Below are positions 23,287 through 36,480 of a DNA stretch of 64,000 nt, one piece after another; the first letter of the stretch is position 1; each line of letters starts with the position of its first letter. Source of the DNA: Symsagittifera roscoffensis (lineage: Eukaryota; Xenacoelomorpha; Acoela; Convolutidae); contig NC_087062.1 of assembly GCF_963678635.1 (NCBI RefSeq), positions 5,382,193 to 5,446,192 on the forward strand, given 5' to 3'. The notes under the pieces were generated by a model that made no database searches, was not told where the DNA came from, and saw nothing but the letters and a program-made list of their open reading frames with translations. Both the position numbers and the translations under genes were made by a program.

Positions 23287-23481
23287 CTAATTGAATTTTT
23301 TCGTGCTAAAGTTCACATTATCAAGAGATCCTTTATCTGGTTCTGTTAAAGTATCAGTTTGTTGAGAAAACTTTAGCAAGCTCCATATTATTTTCTCAAA
23401 AAAGCTTTCTACGTCAAATTTTTTTAAATTCAAAATAATGACTTGTAGATCTTTAAAGCAAATTTTTGATTTATGCTTCAT
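23287..23481 (-). pseudogene. Repeat-borne 64-codon frame, copy in unit C (second)
   Basis: This is the third full-length 64-codon copy, more diverged (KDLQVIILNLKKFDVESFF, ending NFSTKKFN). It lies about 1.3 kb from the previous copy because unit C has an internal duplication. Confidence 0.35.
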
Positions 23482-24611
23482 GTATCATCTCCAAAAAATG
23501 TCGGAGTTAGTTCACAAAAAATCCTCAAAATGTTTGACTTTTTGTATAAATAACCTAGTATATCGAATGATATAAAAATTTTCCAAGCATTACACTTTTA
23601 TGTTGGATTTTTTCTCAAGATATAAATTATAAGCTAAATTTTATTAAAATTATCTCAAAACTCCAAACGAATTAAGCTGAGTTTCAACTTCAAATTAATA
23701 TTTTTTCAGTTTTTTCCTCATCTACTATTTTCCAACTTAACTTAATTCGAACTAATTTTTACTTGAAAAATGATTTTTAGATTGAAAATTTTATAATTTC
23801 AACGAATATTCAATAATCAAAAGCAGAATTAACATCATATATTCTTAAACCAAAAAATCTTTAAACGATTTTCTCATCCTGATAATTGTAAGTTGCTTTT
23901 TCAATCCTGAATTTTTATATTGAGGTAAATTTTTGGTTGAGAAAGATGTATAGTATTATCTTGAAAATTACAAAAGTTAGCAAAAACATACATTTTTAAT
24001 CTTTTCTAGGTCAGTTTTCAATTTTTTTTCTAAAATTGTCAAACAAAAAATGAAGAAAACCGTTTTTTTTTAATCAAAATGCTCTACTCTTTGATCACTT
24101 TTACAAGCACTAAACAAGGAAAACTTTAAAATTTTAACTAGGCAAAACCTATCAATTAGTCGATGTTTTATATGTATCAAGTTTTTTTTAAAATTTTTTA
24201 AGAAAAACTTTACCACTCATTAGCGTATGAAATGAACTTTTACAACAAATGTATCATAAAAAAGCTCCGCAAGCTTGCAGGCAATGGAGTTTTTACTGTA
24301 GATTAAAGATTTTGGTTGGTTTTATATTGAAAGTTTCACGACAATTTGAGCTCGATTGTTGCTGGTTTTATCATCAATCAGAACGTTTGAATAAAAAAAT
24401 AAATGACAGATCAAGAATTGTGATAAAAACAACTGTATTACTCTTAGTAGAGTTTTTCAAAAATATTGTTTAAGCTTTTCAGATTCAGCAAAAATTATGA
24501 TTCATAGTAATTTCTATTTTTACAAAAAGAAGATATTAATTTTACCTTCTCTTGGAGCGTGTTTTGAGACTGCTGAGCACTTAATTTAACCTTATTAGGA
24601 CAAAAAGAATG

Positions 24612-24794
24612 CTATTCCTTGCTCCTATATGTACAAACGTTACAGTTCGAACATTTCACAACCCCACAGGTTCTATGATGGCTTGACGCGTGTGAGCGAC
24701 TGTATTCTGTGCCGCAATCAAGATATGCAACTCTTTCGTTTCTATTCAGTGATGGAATCTCAATAAGTATAGAAAGAATAAATGTGAGATTCAA
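24612..24794 (-). pseudogene. Zinc-finger-like coding remnant, unit C
   Basis: The frame reads NRNERVAYLDCGTEYSRSH, then ASSHHRTCGVVKCSNCNVCT and YRSKE before the shared TAG. The upstream half has diverged from units A and B (MNLTFILSILIEIPS). Confidence 0.45.
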
Positions 24795-25599
24795 ATTGTC
24801 CCAAATTTTAGATAAGATGAGTTGAAGACCCTCAAAAAATGAAAAAAAAATGATTAAAAATTAGCAAATTTATTAACCAATTGTTTCTAACGTGGAAGAA
24901 AATCAGAATGAATATCAACCTATTTGATCAAGCTGAAATAAAAAGTCATCCCATGTAACCGTGGAGTTTTCAAAAGTATCAAATCAGAATCGAGCATTTC
25001 TTAAAAGTAATTTTTTTCTTTTCTGCTATCAACCAATCGGAATCAAACTTTCACTAAAAATTGAATTTTTAACAACTCTGATATCAACCAATCAGTATGA
25101 AATATTCACAAATGTTAAAACATTTTTTAGATCAGAACAAAACTATTTTCATAAAATTTCCCAATTAATCAATTTTAATAATTTTTTCCAATATAACTAA
25201 CATATACATTAGTTTTCAAAATGAGATTATTTTGAATAGTTTTCAAAAAGCTCCATATTATTTTCTCAAAAAAGCTTTCTAAGTCAAATTTTTTTAAATT
25301 CAAAATATTGAATTGTAGATCTTTAAAGCAAATTTTAGTCCCAATCAAAAAGATACTAGTCCCAATGATAATGAATTCTCAAAAATCAAACAAAAAATGC
25401 TTGTGTTCAGATATAAATGATAGATACAGTTAAAACATTTAACGTGCAATTTGTTTATCTTCAGGGCAACTACTGGGACTGTAGAGTCAAGAATAATTCG
25501 CATATCTATTTTAACCACCAAAACTATATCAACTACTTGCTATCTGGCTTCAGTATCAACTGATCAAATTGAGAGAGGTATATTGTAAGAACTTCATAA

Positions 25600-27970
25600 G
25601 GCAGAAATATATCCTACAAGAAAGTTGAAAAATAAGAACCTTTCCAGGAAAAGTTTCAGGAAAATTTTTTCAGTTTTTCTATCTGATTTTCCGGTCAGTT
25701 GAACAACGATTATATACAGTCATGTTTTTTATCCAGAACTGTGTAGTATGTTGTGTTCAGATATAAATGATAGTTACAGTCAAAAAATTAAGCGTGCAAT
25801 TTTTCCATCTGCAGGACAACTACTGGGACAGTAGAGTCAAGAATGTTTTGCATATCTGTTTTGACCACCAAAACTATATCAACTACTAGCTATCTGGCTT
25901 CAGTATCAACTGAACAGTTTGAGAGAGATTTTGCGTAAGAAAGTTATGAGGCGGGAAAATTCTTCACAAGAAAGTTGCAAAAATAGGAATATTTCCAAAA
26001 AGAAACATTTTTACGAAAAGTTTTTTTTTTAATTCAAGTTTTTCTGAAATAGATATGCAAAACTTCTTTATTCTACAGTCACTGTAATTGCTCTAAAGAT
26101 ATACAATTGGCACGTTGCCATTTTTGACTGTATCTATTGATTATATCTGAACGCAAAATACTACAAATTCCAGGAAATGCAACTTGACTGATTAGAATCA
26201 TGGTTCAACTGACCCGAAAATCAGTTAAAACCACCCAGCTTGTGAAAACTATTACCTAACTGGCTTCAGTAGCAACTAAACAGTTTGAGAGAGAAATTTT
26301 GTTTTGAAAGATTTTCGCAAAGCAGGAATATTTCCTACAAGAAATTTTTAAAATAGGAACTTTCCCAAAACAAAAAATTTTCACGAAACTTTTTTTTAGT
26401 ATTTCGAATTTTTAGTTTGACTCTACCTATTGATTAAAACAAAAACAAAATACTACACAGTCCAGGAAAAACAATATGACTAATTATAATCAGTGTTCAA
26501 TGACCCAAAAATCAGTAAAAACCAACAAATTGTAGCAACTACTACCAAACCGGCTTCAGTATCAAATGAATCGTTTGAAAGAGAGATGTTCGGAAGGAAA
26601 ATTATAAGGTAGAAAAATTTCCCACAATATTGTTTCAAAAATAAGAATTTTCCAAAAGTAAATTCACGAAAACTTTTTTAAATTTTAAATTGTTCTGAAA
26701 TAGATATGCAAAACTTCTTGATTCCACAGTTCCTGTAGTTGCCCGTAAGATGTACAAACTGCATGTTAACATTTTTGATGGTATCTATCATTTTTATCTG
26801 AACATATCAGTTATACAGTCCAGGATATACAACTTGACTACTTGTTATACTTGTTCAACTGACCCAAAAATCAGTTATAACCTCTAAATTTGTAGCAGCT
26901 TGTAGCTTTATGGCTTCAAAATCAATTGAACAATTCCAGAGAGACTTTTCTTTGAAAGAATTTCACAAAGAAGACAGGAACATTTCCTACTAGAAGCATT
27001 TCCCTCTCAAACATCTCTCTTTCAAACTATTCATATGATATTGAAGGCGGTTTGGTAGTAGTTGCTACAAAATTGCTGGTTATTACTAATTTTTGGGTCA
27101 TTGAACACTGATTTTAATCAAAAAATTGTATTTCCTGGACTGCGTAGTGTATTGTGTTTGTTTTATTTAATAGGTAGAGTCAAAAGAAAAATTCGAAATA
27201 CTAAAAAAAGTTTCGTGAAAATATTTTGTTTTGGGAAAGTTCCTATTTTAAAAATTTCTTGTAGGAAATATTCCTGCTTTGCGAAATTCTATCAAAGACA
27301 AAATCTCTCTCAAACTGTTTAGTTGCTACTGAAGCCAGTTGGATAGTAGTTTTCACTAGCTTCGTGGTTCTAACTGATTTTCGGGTCAGTTGAACCATAA
27401 TATTAATCAGTCAAGTTGCATATCCTGGACTTGTAGCATTTTGCGTTCAGATATAATTAATAGATACAGTCAAAAATGGTAACGTGCCAATTGTAAACCT
27501 TTAGAGCAATTACAGTGACTGTAGAATAAAGAAGTTTTGCATATCTATTTCAGAAAAGTTTGAATTAAAAAAATTTTTTCGTGAAAATGTTTTTTCTTGG
27601 AAGTATTCCTATTTTTGCAACTTTCTTGTGAAGAATTTTCCCGCCTCATAACTTTTTTACACAAAATCTCTCTCAAACTGCTGAGTTGATACTGAAGCCA
27701 GATAGCTAGTAGTTGATATAGTTTTGGTGGTTAAAACAGATATGCAAAACTTTCTTGACTCTACTGTCCCAGTAGTTGCCCTGCAGATGGAAAAACTGAA
27801 TGTTAAGTTTTTTGACTGTATCTATCATTTATATCCCAACACAACATACTACACAGTCCTGGATATAAAACATGACTGAATATAATCATTGTTCAACTGA
27901 CCGGAAAATCATATAGAAAAACTGAAAAAATTTTCGTGAAAATTTTTCCTGGAAATGTTCTTATTTTACA
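25600..27970. repeat. Large inverted repeat inside the satellite
   Basis: Left arm about 25600-26595 and right arm about 27010-27970 are reverse complements over roughly 0.95 kb, with a spacer of about 415 bases that is itself one inverted monomer. Example pairs are TTCAGTTTTTCTAT (25669) with ATAGAAAAACTGAA (27912), and GAGGCGGGAAAATTCTTCAC (25948) with its complement near 27640. Arms differ by scattered substitutions and small indels, so this is an old palindrome rather than an assembly fold-back. Confidence 0.75.
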
Positions 27971-30900
27971 ATTTTTTGTATGATATTTTCCTGCCTTCTG
28001 ATTTTTTACAAAAAAAGCTCTCTCCTTTAAACTCTTGAGTTATTTTTGTAGCCAGTTAGCTACAAGCTGCTTCAAATTTGGTGGTTAAAACTGATTTTCG
28101 AGTCAGTGGAACGATAATGATAATCAGTCATGTTGTATATCCTGGACTGTGTAGTATATTGTGTTTCAGATATAAGTGATAGATACGGCAAAAAACACAA
28201 TGTGCAATTTGTACATGAGTAGAGTAACCATTGAAATCTAGAGTCAACAGACTTTTGCATTTCTATTTCAAAAATAAGTTGAAAAAACGTTTCGTGAAGT
28301 TTGTTGTTTTTGGAAATGTTCCTGCCTTATCAAAATCTTACCAAAAAGACTCACTCTCAAATTTTTCAATTGATTTGCAAGCCAGCTAGCTACAAGTAGC
28401 AACAAACTTGATGGTAATAACTGATTTTTGGGTCAGTTGAACTATGATTGTAACTAGTCAGACTGTGTAGTAATTGTGTTCAGATATAAATGATGGACAC
28501 AGTAAAAAAAATTTAACCTGCAAATTGTATTTCTTTGGGGCACCTAATGGCGCTGTAGAGCGAAGAATATTTTGCTCCTCTTTTTAGAAAAACTTAAAAA
28601 ACTAAAAAAAAAATTTCATGAAAATGTTTTTTGTTTGGAAATATTCTTATTTTACAACTTTCATTTAAGAAGTTTCCCCGCCTTTCGAAGTTCGTACAAA
28701 AAACTTTTCTTGAACATTTCAGTTGATTTTCAAGCATGTTGGCTACAATTCGCTACAAAGTTGATGGTTTTTTGCAATTTTCTGGTCAGCTGAACCATGA
28801 TTTTAATTAGCCATGTTGTATATCCTGGTTGCTGCGTAAATTGTGTTGAGATAAAATTGATAGATATAGTCAAAAAATTGAGGTTACAAATTGTATTTTT
28901 CTTGGTTTAACTACTGATTTTGTAGAGTCAAGAATGTTTTGCATATCAATTTTAGAAAAATAATCGAAAATTTTTTTTTTAAGACACTGATTTTTTTGAA
29001 AGTATTCTTTTCTTACAACCTTCTTTAAGGAAATTTTCCTGCCCTATCAAGTTCTTAGGAAAGATGCTCTCTCAGTTTGCTCAGTTGATTTTGAAGCCAA
29101 TTAGCTACAATTTCACAAATTTGGTGGTTTTAACTGATTTTCAGTTTTAAAAAAATTACAAATATTCATGTTGTGTATCCTGGACTTTGTAGTATTTTGT
29201 GTTGACATCTAACTGATAGATACATTCAAAGAACATACCATAAAAAAGCTTTTTCATTTTGTTCAGCTGTTTTTGAAGCAAGTTATTTACAGTTTGCTAC
29301 AAGTTTTGTGGTAAGAATTAGTTTTCGTGTCAGTTGAACAAGGGTTTTAATTAGTCATGTTTTATATTTTCGACTGTGTAGTTTATTTGTTCAGATATAA
29401 TTGGTAGATACATTTTTGAAAATTTAACGTGCAAATTGTATTTTTCTGGGGCAACTAACGGCGCTGTAGAGTCAATACTGCTTTGCAAATCGTTTTTAGA
29501 AAACTTGAAACATCAAAAAAACGTTTCATAAAAGTTTTTTTTTTTGGAATTTAAAAAATTTTCCTGCTCTTTAAAATTCTGACAAAAATTTTCTCTATCA
29601 AACTGTTCAGTTGAAACTGAAGCTAATTAGCTACAGTTTGATACAAAGTTGGTGGTTACAACTAGTTTTTGGGTCAGTTGAACAATGTTTATAATTAGTC
29701 ATGTTGTATATCCTGGACAGTGTTGTATATTAAATTGAGATAAAACTGACAGATACAGACAGAAAATTTAACATGCCAATTGTACATCAGTAAGGCAACT
29801 ACTACTACTTTAAGGTCAGAATGTTCTGCATTTCTATTCCAGAAAAACTTGAATTTGAAAAAAAATGTGCCTGAAAATGTTCTATTTTCAGAAACACTTC
29901 TGTAATACAATTCTTTTGTGGAAAGTATTCCTGCCTTATGAAGTTTTTACAAAAAATTTCTCTCAATTGTTCAGTTGATTTTATAGCCAGTTAGCTACAA
30001 ATTGCCACAAACTCTTCGCTTATAATTGATTTTCGGGTCAGTTGAACAATGACTATATTCAGTCATGTTGTATATCCTGGACTGTGAAGTATATTGTGTA
30101 GGGATATAATTGATAGATACAGTCGAAGTTCTGAAAATGCAAAAAGTGCATCTTTAAGGAAAGTACTGTGACTGTAGAGTCAAGAATGTTTAGCATATTT
30201 GTCTTAGAAAATTTGAAATACTACAAAAATGTTCCATGAAAAAGATTTTTTTTGGAAAAATTCTCACTTTACAATTTTCTTGGAGGGAATTTTCCTGCCT
30301 TATGAAGTTCGAACAAAAAATTGTTCTTCCAAAATTTTCAGTTTGTTCTGCAGCCACTTAGCTGCTATTTGATTCAAAAATGGTGGTTATAAGTGACTTT
30401 CTGATCAGTTGAACTATGATTAAAATTAGTCATGTGTTAATCCTGGACTGTGTAGTATATTGTGTTGAGATTTAAATCTTAACAACATTCAAAAAAAAAT
30501 TTTAACGCGCAAACTGATTTTCTTTGGACCAATTACTGGCACTGTAGAGTCAAGAATCTTTTCATATCTTTTTTTTTTAGAAAACTTTGAAATACCCGAA
30601 AAAAACATAGCATGAAAATGTTTTTTTTTGGAAGTATTCTTTCTTAGCTTACAACTTTATTCTAGGAAATTTTTCTGCCTAATGAAGTTCTTACAAAAAA
30701 AACCTCTCTCAGTTTGTTCAGTTGATTTTGAAGCCAGTTATTTACAATTTGCTTAAAATTTTGGTGGTTATAACTGTGTTTTGTATCAGATGAACAATTA
30801 TTAAGACTTGTCATGCTATATATCCTGACTGTGTAGTATATTGTGTTGAGATATAAATGATAGCAACAGTAAAAATAAATCATGTGCAAATTTGTTTTCT

Positions 30901-33900
30901 TTGGATCAACTACTGGCTTAGTACCAAGAATTTTTTGCATATCTCTTTTTGATAAATTTGAATTACTCAAAAACAACTAAATATTTTTTTGGATGTATTT
31001 TTATTTTACAACTTTCTTTCGGGAAATTTTCTCGCTCTATGAATTTCTCTCAAAACAATTCTCTCTCATATAGGTCAGTTGAGTTTGTAGACACTTAGTT
31101 ATGATTTGCCACAAATATGGTGGTTATAACCAATTTTCGGGTCAGCTGAACAATAATTACAATTAGTCATGTTGTATATCCTGGACTGTGTATTATATTG
31201 TGTTCAGATAGAATTGATAGACACAGTAAAAAAAACTAAAAGAGCAAATTGTGTTTCCTTTGGCCAACTAATGGCTCTGTAGAGTCAAGAGTTTTTGCAA
31301 ACTGATTATTGAAAACTTGAAATACTAAAAAAAAACGTTTCAAGAAAGTGTTATTTTTTTTAAAACTATTCTTAATTTACAATTTTCATTTTAGGTTTTT
31401 CCCTGCCTTTTGAAGTACTGACTAGAAGTTTCTCTATCAAACTGTTCAGTTAAATCTGAAGTCACTTAGCTACAATTTGATTCATAGTTGCTAGTTATAA
31501 CTGATTTTTGGGTCAGCTGAACAATGATTATAAATAGTAATGTTGTATATCCTGGACACTGTAGTATATTAAGTTGAGATAAAACTGACAGATACAGTCA
31601 AAAAGCTTAATGTGCAATTTATACATCTTTAGGGAAACTACTGGGACTGTAGGGTGAGAATGCTCTGCACTTCTATTTAAGAAAAAACTTGAATTAAAAA
31701 CGATTCAAGAGAAGGTTTTTTTGGAAGTTTTCCGGTTTTAGAACATTCTTGTGGAAAGTTTACCTGTCTTTTGAAGTTTTTTCCACGAGTTTTTCTCTCA
31801 ACATGTACAGTTGGTTCCAAAGCCAGTCAGCTACAGTTTGCCACGTTTTTGTCTGTATATAACTGATTTTCAGGCCAGTTAAACAACTGTTAAACTTTGT
31901 TAAGTTGTTTATCCTTGTTTGTGTAGTATATTGTGTTCAGATTTAATTGATAGATAAAGTCAAAAAGTTTAACGGGCAAAACATTCCTTTTCAGGGCAAC
32001 TATTGGGACTGTAGGTTTAAGATTATTTCGCTTTTCTGTTCCGGAAAAAAAATTCGTGAAAATGTTTTTGTTCGGAAAAACTTCTAATATACAACTTTCT
32101 TGTGGAACGTATCCTGACCTATAAAATTCTTACAAAAAACTTCTCTCATTTTTTCATTTAGTTTTGCAGCCATTTACCTACCAGTTGCTACAATTTCTGT
32201 GGTTATAAATGATATTCGGGTCGGTTGAACAGTGATTATAACTACTCATGTTGTATATCCTGGACTGTGAGAAATTTTGTGTTCAGATATAATTGATAGA
32301 TACAATCAAAAATTTTAAAATGCAAAGCTTAACTCTTCAGGGAAACTTCTGGAACTGTAGAGCCAAGAATGTTTTGCATATCCGTTTTAGAAACCTTGAA
32401 ATTTTTTTTTGGAAATATTCCTATTTTACAACTTCCTGCCTTAGGAAATTCTTACAAAAAGTTCTGCATGAAACTGTTCAGTTGATTCTGAAGCCAGTTA
32501 GCTACACAAACTTGGTGCTTTTAACTGATTTTTGGGCCAGTTGAGCAAGGATTGAAACTAGTCATACTGCGTATTCTGAACTGTGAAGTATATTGTGTTC
32601 AGACAAAATTGATAGACACAGTGAAAAACAATAACGTGCAAATGTACATCTTTAGGGAAACTACTGGAACTTTTGGAATCAAGAATGTTTTGAGTATCTG
32701 TTTTAGTAAAATTTAAATTGAAATACTGTTTTAGTAAAATTGAAATACTGATTTTTGGGTGAGTTGAGCATTGATTCTAATCAGTCATGTTGTCTATCCT
32801 GAACTGTGAAGTATATTGGGTAGGGATATAAAAAAAAGAAAAATATTTTTTTTTGGAAAAAATTCTTACTTTACAATTTTCTTGGAGGGAAGTTTCCTGC
32901 CTTGTGAAGTTCGAACAAAAAATTGTTCTTCCAAAATTTTCAGTTTGTTCTGCAGCCACTTAGCTGCTATTTGCTACAAAATTGGTGGTTATAAGTGGCT
33001 TTCTGATCAGTTGAACTATGATTAAAATTAGACATGTGTTAATCCTGGACTGTGTAGTATATTGTGTTGAGATTTAAATCTGAAAAACATTCAAAAAAAA
33101 ATTTTAACGCGCAAACTGATATTCTTTGGACCAATTACTGGCACTGTAGAGCCAAGAATCTTTTCATATCTTTTTTAGAAAACTTTGAGATACTCGATAA
33201 AAAACATTGCATAAAAATGTTTTTTTTGGAAGTACTCTTAGCTTACAATTTTATTCTAGGAAATTTTTCTGCCTAATGAAGCTCTTACAAAAAAAAGCTC
33301 TCTCAGTTTGTTCAGTTGATTTTGAAGCCAGTTACTTACAATTTGCTTTAAAAAATTCGGTGGTTATAACTGAGTTTTGTATCAGATGAACAATTATTAA
33401 GACTTGTCATCCTGACTGTGTAGTATATTGTGTTGAGATATAAATGATAGCAACAGTAAAAATGCATAACGTGCAAATTTGTTTTATTTGGAGCAACTAC
33501 TGGCAGCTTAGTACCAAAAATCTTTTGCATATCTCTTTTTGATAAATTTGAATTACTCAAAAAAACTCAATAATTTTTTGGATGTATTTTTGTTTTACAA
33601 CTTTCTTTCGGGAAATTTTCTTGCTCTATGAATTTCTCTCAAAACAATTCTCTCTAATATAGTTCAGTTGAGTTTGTAGCCACTTAGTTATGATTTGCCA
33701 CAAATATGGTGGTTATAACCAATTTTCGGGTCAGCTGAACAATAATTACAATTAGTCATGTTGTATATCCTGGACTGTGTATTATATTGTGTTCAGATAG
33801 AATTGATAGACACAGTAAAAAAAATAAAGAGCAAAATGTGTTTCCCTTGGCCAATTAATGCCTCTGTAGAGTCAGAGTCATGAGTTTTTGCAAACTGATT

Positions 33901-35699
33901 ATAGAAAACTTGAAATACTAAAAAAAACGTTTCAAGAAAGTGTTTTTTTTTGAAAACTATTCTTAATCAACAATTTTCATTTTAGATTTTTCCCTGCCTT
34001 TTGAAGTACTGACAAGAAGTTTCTCTCTCAAACTGTTCAGTTAAATCTGAAGTCACTTAGCTACAATTTGATACATAGTTGCTGGTTATAACTGATTTGT
34101 GGGTCAGCTGAACAATGATTATAAATAGTAATGTTGTATATCCTGGACACTGTAGTATATTAAGTTGAGATAAAACTGACAGATACAGTCAAAAAGCTTA
34201 ATGTGCAATTTGTACATCTTTAGGGAAACTTCTGGAACTCTAGAGCCAAGAATGTTTTGCATATCCGTTTTAGAAACAGTGAAAGTGTTTTTTTTTGGAA
34301 ATTTTCCTATTTTACAACTTCCTGCCTTAGGAAGTTCTTACAAAAAGTTCTGCATGAAACTGTTCAGTTGATTCTGAAGCCAGTTAGCTACACAAATTTG
34401 GTGCTTTTAACTGCTTTTGGGCCAGTTGAGCAAGGAATGAAACTAGTCATACTGCGTATTCTGAACTGTGAAGTATATTGTGTTCAGACAAAATTGATAG
34501 ACACAGTGAAAAACAATAACGTGCAAATGTACATCTTTAGGGAAACTACTGGAACTTTTGGAATCAAGAATGTTTTGAGTATCTGTTTTAGTAAAATTTA
34601 AATTGAAATACTGTTTTAGTAAAATTGAAATACTGATTTTTGGGTCAGTTGAGCATTGATTCTACTCAGTCATGTTGTCTATCCTGGACTGTGAAGTATA
34701 TTGTGTAGGGATGAAAAAATAAGAAAAATATTTTTTTTTGGAAAAATTCTTTCTTTACAATATTCTTGGAGGGAATTTTCCTGCCTTATGAAGTTCGAAC
34801 AAAAAATTGTTCTTCCAAAATTTTCAGTTTGTTCTGCAGCCACTTAGCTGCTATTTGCTTCAAAATTGGTGGTTATAAGTGACTTTCCGATCAGTTGAAC
34901 TATGATTAAAATTAGTCATGTGTTAATCCTGGACTGTGTAGTATATTGTGTTGAGATTTAAATCTTAAAAACAACCAAAAAAGTTTAACGCGCAAACTGA
35001 TTTTCTTTGGACCAATTACTGGCACTGTAGAGTCAAGACTCTTTTCAAATTTTTTTTTTAGAAAACTTTGAAATATCCGAAAAAAATATAGCATGAAAAT
35101 GTTTTTTTTGGAAGTATTTTTTAGCTTGAAACTTTATTCTAGGAAATTTTTCTGCCTAATGAAAGTCTTACAAAAAAAAGCTCTCTCAGTTTGTTCAGTT
35201 GATTTTGAAGCCAGTTATTTACAATTTGCTTAAAAATTTGGTGGTTATAACTGAGTTTTGTATCAGATAAACAATTAATAAGACTTGTCATGCTATATAT
35301 CCTGACTGTGTAGTATATTGTGTTGAGATATAAATGATAGCAACAGTAAAAAATATATCACGTGCAAATTTGTTTTCTTTGGATCAACTACTGGCAGCTT
35401 AGTACCAAGAATCTTTTGCATATCTCTTTTTGTTAAATTTGAACTACTCACAAACAACTAAATATTTTTTTGGATGTATTTTCATTTTACAACTTTCTTT
35501 CGGGAAATTTTCTTGCTTTATGAATTTCTCTCAAAAAAATTCTCTCTCATATAGTTCGGTTGAGTTTAAAGCCACTTAGTTGTGATTTGCCACAAAATTG
35601 GTGGTTATAACCAATTTTTGGGTCAGTTGAACAATAATTAAAATTGGTCATGTTGTATATCCTGGACTGTGTATTATATTGTGTTCAGATAGAATTGAT

Positions 35700-36480
35700 A
35701 GACACAGTTAAAACATTTAATGTGCATTTTTTCCATCTGCAGGACCACTGCTGGGACAGTAGAGTCAAAAATGTTTTGCATATCTGGTTTGACCACCAAA
35801 ACTATATCAACTACTAGCTATCTGGCTTCAGTATCCACTGAACAGTTTGAGAGAGATTTTGTGTAAGAAAGTTATGAGGCGGGAAAATTCTTCGGAAGTT
35901 TTCTCAAAACTGTCTCAGTGAGAAAAAATGGGTGCTAGTGAAAGCATTCAAAAGTATATATAAAAATTGCGAATATAAAGCTGTTTTTTTACATTGAGTT
36001 TTCAGAACAATTGAGAGCAGCTTGATTGTTTTTAATCTGAAAACCATCGGAAGTAGAAATACGCAAGTGTGCCTAATTCCTAACTTCTGCTACATCCAAA
36101 TGCTTCTGAAAGAACGCTTCTTAGAGAAATTGATTTAGATAAGGAAACCAAGTTGCAAATTGTGACAATTGAAAATTTTTGCGAGGTTTATTACGAGAAA
36201 AACTATAGTTCTACTTAATTTTCGAATTCAAAAAATTGAAACTCACCCGGACAAAATCTTTACTAATTGAAACTTTTCGTGTTAAGGTTCACATAATCAA
36301 GAGATCCTTTATCTGGTTCTGTTAAAGTATCAGTTTGTTGAGAAAGCTTTAGCAAGCTCCATATTATTTTCTCAAAATAATGAATTGTAGATCTTTAAAG
36401 CAAATTTTAGTCCCAATCAAAAAGATACTAGTCCCAATGATAATGAAATCTCAAAAATCACACAAGAATTGCTTGTGTTC
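35700..36480. repeat. Partial 4.5 kb repeat unit embedded at the satellite edge
   Basis: After the monomer start, the sequence switches into the block TTGACCACCAAAACTATATC, GAGGCGGGAAAATTCTTCGG and GTGAGAAAAAATGGGTGCTA, then into the relics of the 64-codon frame (about 36250-36400), as in units A to C. It shows that satellite and 4.5 kb repeat share ancestry or have recombined. Confidence 0.7.

Larger units (their letters stand above)
13090..25335. repeat. Three tandem diverged copies of a 4.2-4.8 kb repeat
   Basis: The same ordered landmarks recur. The word AAAGTTACAAGTTTTCGG is at 13098 and 17286. GTGAGAAAAAATTGGTGCTAG is at 14219, 16928, 18474 and 22940. The phrase CTTGGAGCGTGTTTTGAGA is at about 15306, 20083 and 24552. 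The CACCTACGCAACTTCATTGG block is at 16466, 21250 and 22657. Units are therefore about 4777 and 4469 bases apart. Internal deletions differ: unit A lacks the 64-codon frame, and unit C is rearranged and partly doubled. Several percent divergence between copies suggests old duplication. Coding relics inside are listed separately. The class is unknown. Confidence 0.8.

Noticed and set aside
28572-35094. Many 60-114 codon frames in the satellite.
   Set aside because: They follow the repeat monomers, differ between copies and run in several frames and both strands.
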